Positions 6,188 to 6,321 of a stretch of 6,321 nt of DNA are shown here, one piece after another. Origin of the DNA: Deltaproteobacteria bacterium UBA2957. GTDB taxonomy: Bacteria > Myxococcota_A > UBA796. The stretch is taken from positions 33,781 to 40,101 of the forward strand of contig DEBL01000196.1 in NCBI GenBank assembly GCA_002348535.1, written 5' to 3'. The position numbers and the translations under genes were made by a program. Position 1 is the first letter of the stretch; the number at the start of each line of letters is the position of its first letter. The notes below the pieces were generated by a model. The model saw only the letters and a program-made list of their open reading frames with translations. It was not told where the DNA came from and ran no database searches.

Positions 6188-6321
6188 TCGGGCTCCATTG
6201 CTGCATCGAGCTGACCGGCGAGGGTCTGGATGCTTTCGCGGTCAAATGGGCTGTCCATCAGCAACGGGAGCGGCAAGACCGGCGCCTGAATCGTCTCCTG
6301 CAGGGTTTGCTGCGCATCATG
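6184..6321 (-). CDS. Second ArsA-like ATPase (C-terminal end only, cut by window edge)
   Basis: An open frame enters from the right edge and ends at the TGA at 6184-6186, giving the last 45 residues. The tail VLPLPLLMDSPFDRESIQTL followed by AGQL resembles the C-terminus of ArsA-like ATPases. There a short proline- and leucine-rich strand leads to a final helix, as in IWRIPHQGTPVNSIASLTAL near the end of the neighbouring protein. Its stop overlaps the next ATG by four bases, so the two are translationally coupled. Tandem ArsA-like genes of this sort are known in Myxococcota and Actinobacteria, which supports the assignment. With so little sequence the family call is likely but not certain, and no catalytic motif is visible. 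Confidence 0.75.
   Translation of the reverse strand, partial: HDAQQTLQETIQAPVLPLPLLMDSPFDRESIQTLAGQLDAAMEPE

Noticed and set aside
5117..6321. Arsenic-resistance operon
   Set aside because: The complete ArsA-like protein lacks clustered arsenite-binding cysteines, and no arsB, arsC, arsD or arsR gene is visible.
1..6321. CRISPR arrays, tRNA or rRNA genes, insertion sequences
   Set aside because: No regularly spaced repeats, cloverleaf-like segments, transposase motifs or terminal inverted repeats with target duplications were seen.

Overview
The window looks like chromosomal DNA from a Gram-negative bacterium of the Myxococcota or former Deltaproteobacteria. This is inferred from the mix of families, not from a marker gene. 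The families are a Fis-type sigma54 activator, a TlpA thioredoxin joined to a large outer-membrane barrel, a discoidin-like secreted protein of the NADase-type glycan-binding kind, and tandem ArsA-like ATPases. Base composition looks mid-50s percent GC and even across the window. I see no transposase, tRNA, rRNA, CRISPR array or sign of recent transfer. No gene-free stretch exceeds 300 bases.

Left block, minus strand (1-1789): an NtrC-family response regulator with receiver, AAA+ and Fis-type HTH domains. It is followed by the 5' part of a secreted, probably beta-barrel, envelope protein that runs off the left edge. The regulator's start is set at its receiver domain (1789), not at the longer open frame reaching 1933.

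Central block, plus strand (1867-5086): a 77-bp divergent spacer carrying a small inverted repeat separates the regulator from a two-gene unit. This unit is a periplasmic TlpA-like thioredoxin (WCGPC) followed with zero spacing by a 570-residue outer-membrane protein (DUF6029-like). A secreted protein with two discoidin-like domains comes next. It has its own 91-bp leader, which holds a strong match to a sigma54 (RpoN) -24/-12 promoter. The regulator encoded in the same window is of the class needed to fire such promoters.

Right block, minus strand (5117-6321): two ArsA-family ATPase genes overlapping by ATGA. The upstream one is cut by the window edge. The complete one has a deviant P-loop lacking the signature lysine, and it has no CxxC, so neither arsenite efflux nor canonical Get3 function is supported. 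It converges on the discoidin gene with only 30 bp between stop codons.

Working picture (inference): the left and central blocks form a cell-envelope module. It has a phosphorelay-type activator, a redox protein with its candidate barrel client, and a sigma54-driven secreted binding protein. The ArsA pair looks like an independent cytoplasmic unit.
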